13,752 bases of DNA. It comes from Deltaproteobacteria bacterium (GTDB lineage Bacteria > Desulfobacterota > DSM-4660 > Desulfatiglandales > Desulfatiglandaceae). The number at the start of each line of letters is the position of its first letter. The first letter of the stretch is position 1. Below are positions 13,461-13,752 of the stretch, piece after piece. Both the position numbers and the translations under genes were made by a program. The notes beneath the pieces were generated by a model. That model was given only the letters and a program-made list of their open reading frames with translations, searched no databases and had not been told where the DNA came from. The stretch is from contig JAGHEC010000380.1 in the NCBI GenBank assembly GCA_021159525.1, positions 1 through 13,752 of the forward strand. The letters are read 5' to 3'.

Positions 13461-13500
13461 ATCTGAACCCTTGAATCCTGTAAATCCTTCCCTTTGATTA

Positions 13501-13733
13501 CCCCGGACAGACCGATGGTCGGGGTTGCTTCCCTGTGGGTGGCCTATCGGCTGCAACCAAACAGGTTTCACGGAAAGTCCCGCAATGTTATGCCCGCGCG
13601 GGGGGGTCACTGCCTCCCCTCCAAGACGGGACAAAAACCTGATACAGCTCTTGGGAACGGCAGCAGAGCGTTTGAATTCGTTCTGATCCAGCCCCAAGGA
13701 TAGTCTTTCATAAGACGGTAGTCCTTTGCTGCC
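13501..13733 (+). ncRNA. Candidate structured RNA downstream of the MoaD/ThiS-like pair
   Basis: No convincing gene follows to the window edge, but many stems can be drawn on the plus strand: CCCC..GACC/GGTC..GGGG (13501-13524), GGTTGC/GCAACC (13523-13558), CAGGTTT/AAACCTG (13562-13641) enclosing GTCCCG/CGGGAC (13577-13632), CAGAGCG/CGTTCTG (13664-13685), GTCTT/AAGAC (13703-13716) and GGCAGC/GCTGCC (13659-13733). CTTGGG (13650) with CCCAAG (13693) would form a pseudoknot with the last. This could be a riboswitch or leader of the next gene. I cannot assign a family; given the pterin-enzyme context, a molybdenum or tungsten cofactor riboswitch is one option to test. Nested pairing in GC-rich DNA can also arise by chance. 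Confidence 0.4.
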
Positions 13734-13752
13734 TTTCCATAAAGGCTATTAC

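Noticed and set aside
13571..13582. GGAAAGTCC resembling the conserved core of RNase P RNA
   Set aside because: The other universal RNase P blocks are absent and the surrounding helices do not fit.
12882..13697. A 271-codon minus-strand open frame opposite the MoaD/ThiS-like genes
   Set aside because: It overlaps two recognisable plus-strand beta-grasp genes, has no ribosome site I can see and no recognisable motif. It is best explained as a shadow frame in GC-rich DNA.

Overview
The window looks like a chromosomal segment of a Gram-negative, strictly anaerobic member of the Desulfobacterota. The evidence is a tungsten/molybdenum-type aldehyde:ferredoxin oxidoreductase with linked MoaD/ThiS-like proteins, a rubredoxin-thioredoxin-flavoprotein redox cluster, a DVU0298-like protein, and an LPS Kdo transferase. 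Species cannot be fixed from the sequence alone.

Layout. From the left edge to about 7.3 kb all genes are on the minus strand. In transcription order they are waaA (Kdo transferase), lepA, hemW (abutting lepA), a 53-aa rubredoxin with a GTG start, a zinc-ribbon thioredoxin (TrxC type), a fused flavoprotein/ArsC-type phosphatase, and the start of a DVU0298/HEAT-like gene that leaves the window. At 7.5-8.4 kb lie a fragment of an IS1380-like transposase and a plus-strand nitroreductase. The nitroreductase is convergent with, and overlaps by 4 bp, a CDP-alcohol phosphatidyltransferase. Upstream of that gene is an actinobacterial-type inositol-1-phosphate synthase; the two probably make phosphatidylinositol (phosphate). 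At 10.9-12.6 kb is the aldehyde:ferredoxin oxidoreductase. Divergent from it are two tiny beta-grasp (MoaD/ThiS-like) genes coupled by an ATGA overlap, then about 290 bp rich in potential RNA stems.

The most striking feature is a family of non-coding palindromic elements. There are five copies (about 74-370 bp) and one isolated end. They share GTAAC/GTATC termini, a conserved 18-bp stem arm and a large potential hairpin. Three copies have 8-bp identical direct repeats around them: GTTTCCTC, GAGATAAT and CCCTGCAG, the last after an apparent rearrangement of one end. That is the signature of transposition. Ends beginning GTAA with 8-bp duplications are typical of the IS66 family, so I infer a MITE mobilised by an IS66-like transposase; none is encoded here. 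Copies sit in 5' leaders: in lepA the duplicated target is the Shine-Dalgarno sequence itself, in ino1 the copy lies just after a good promoter, and in the rubredoxin operon it abuts the Shine-Dalgarno.
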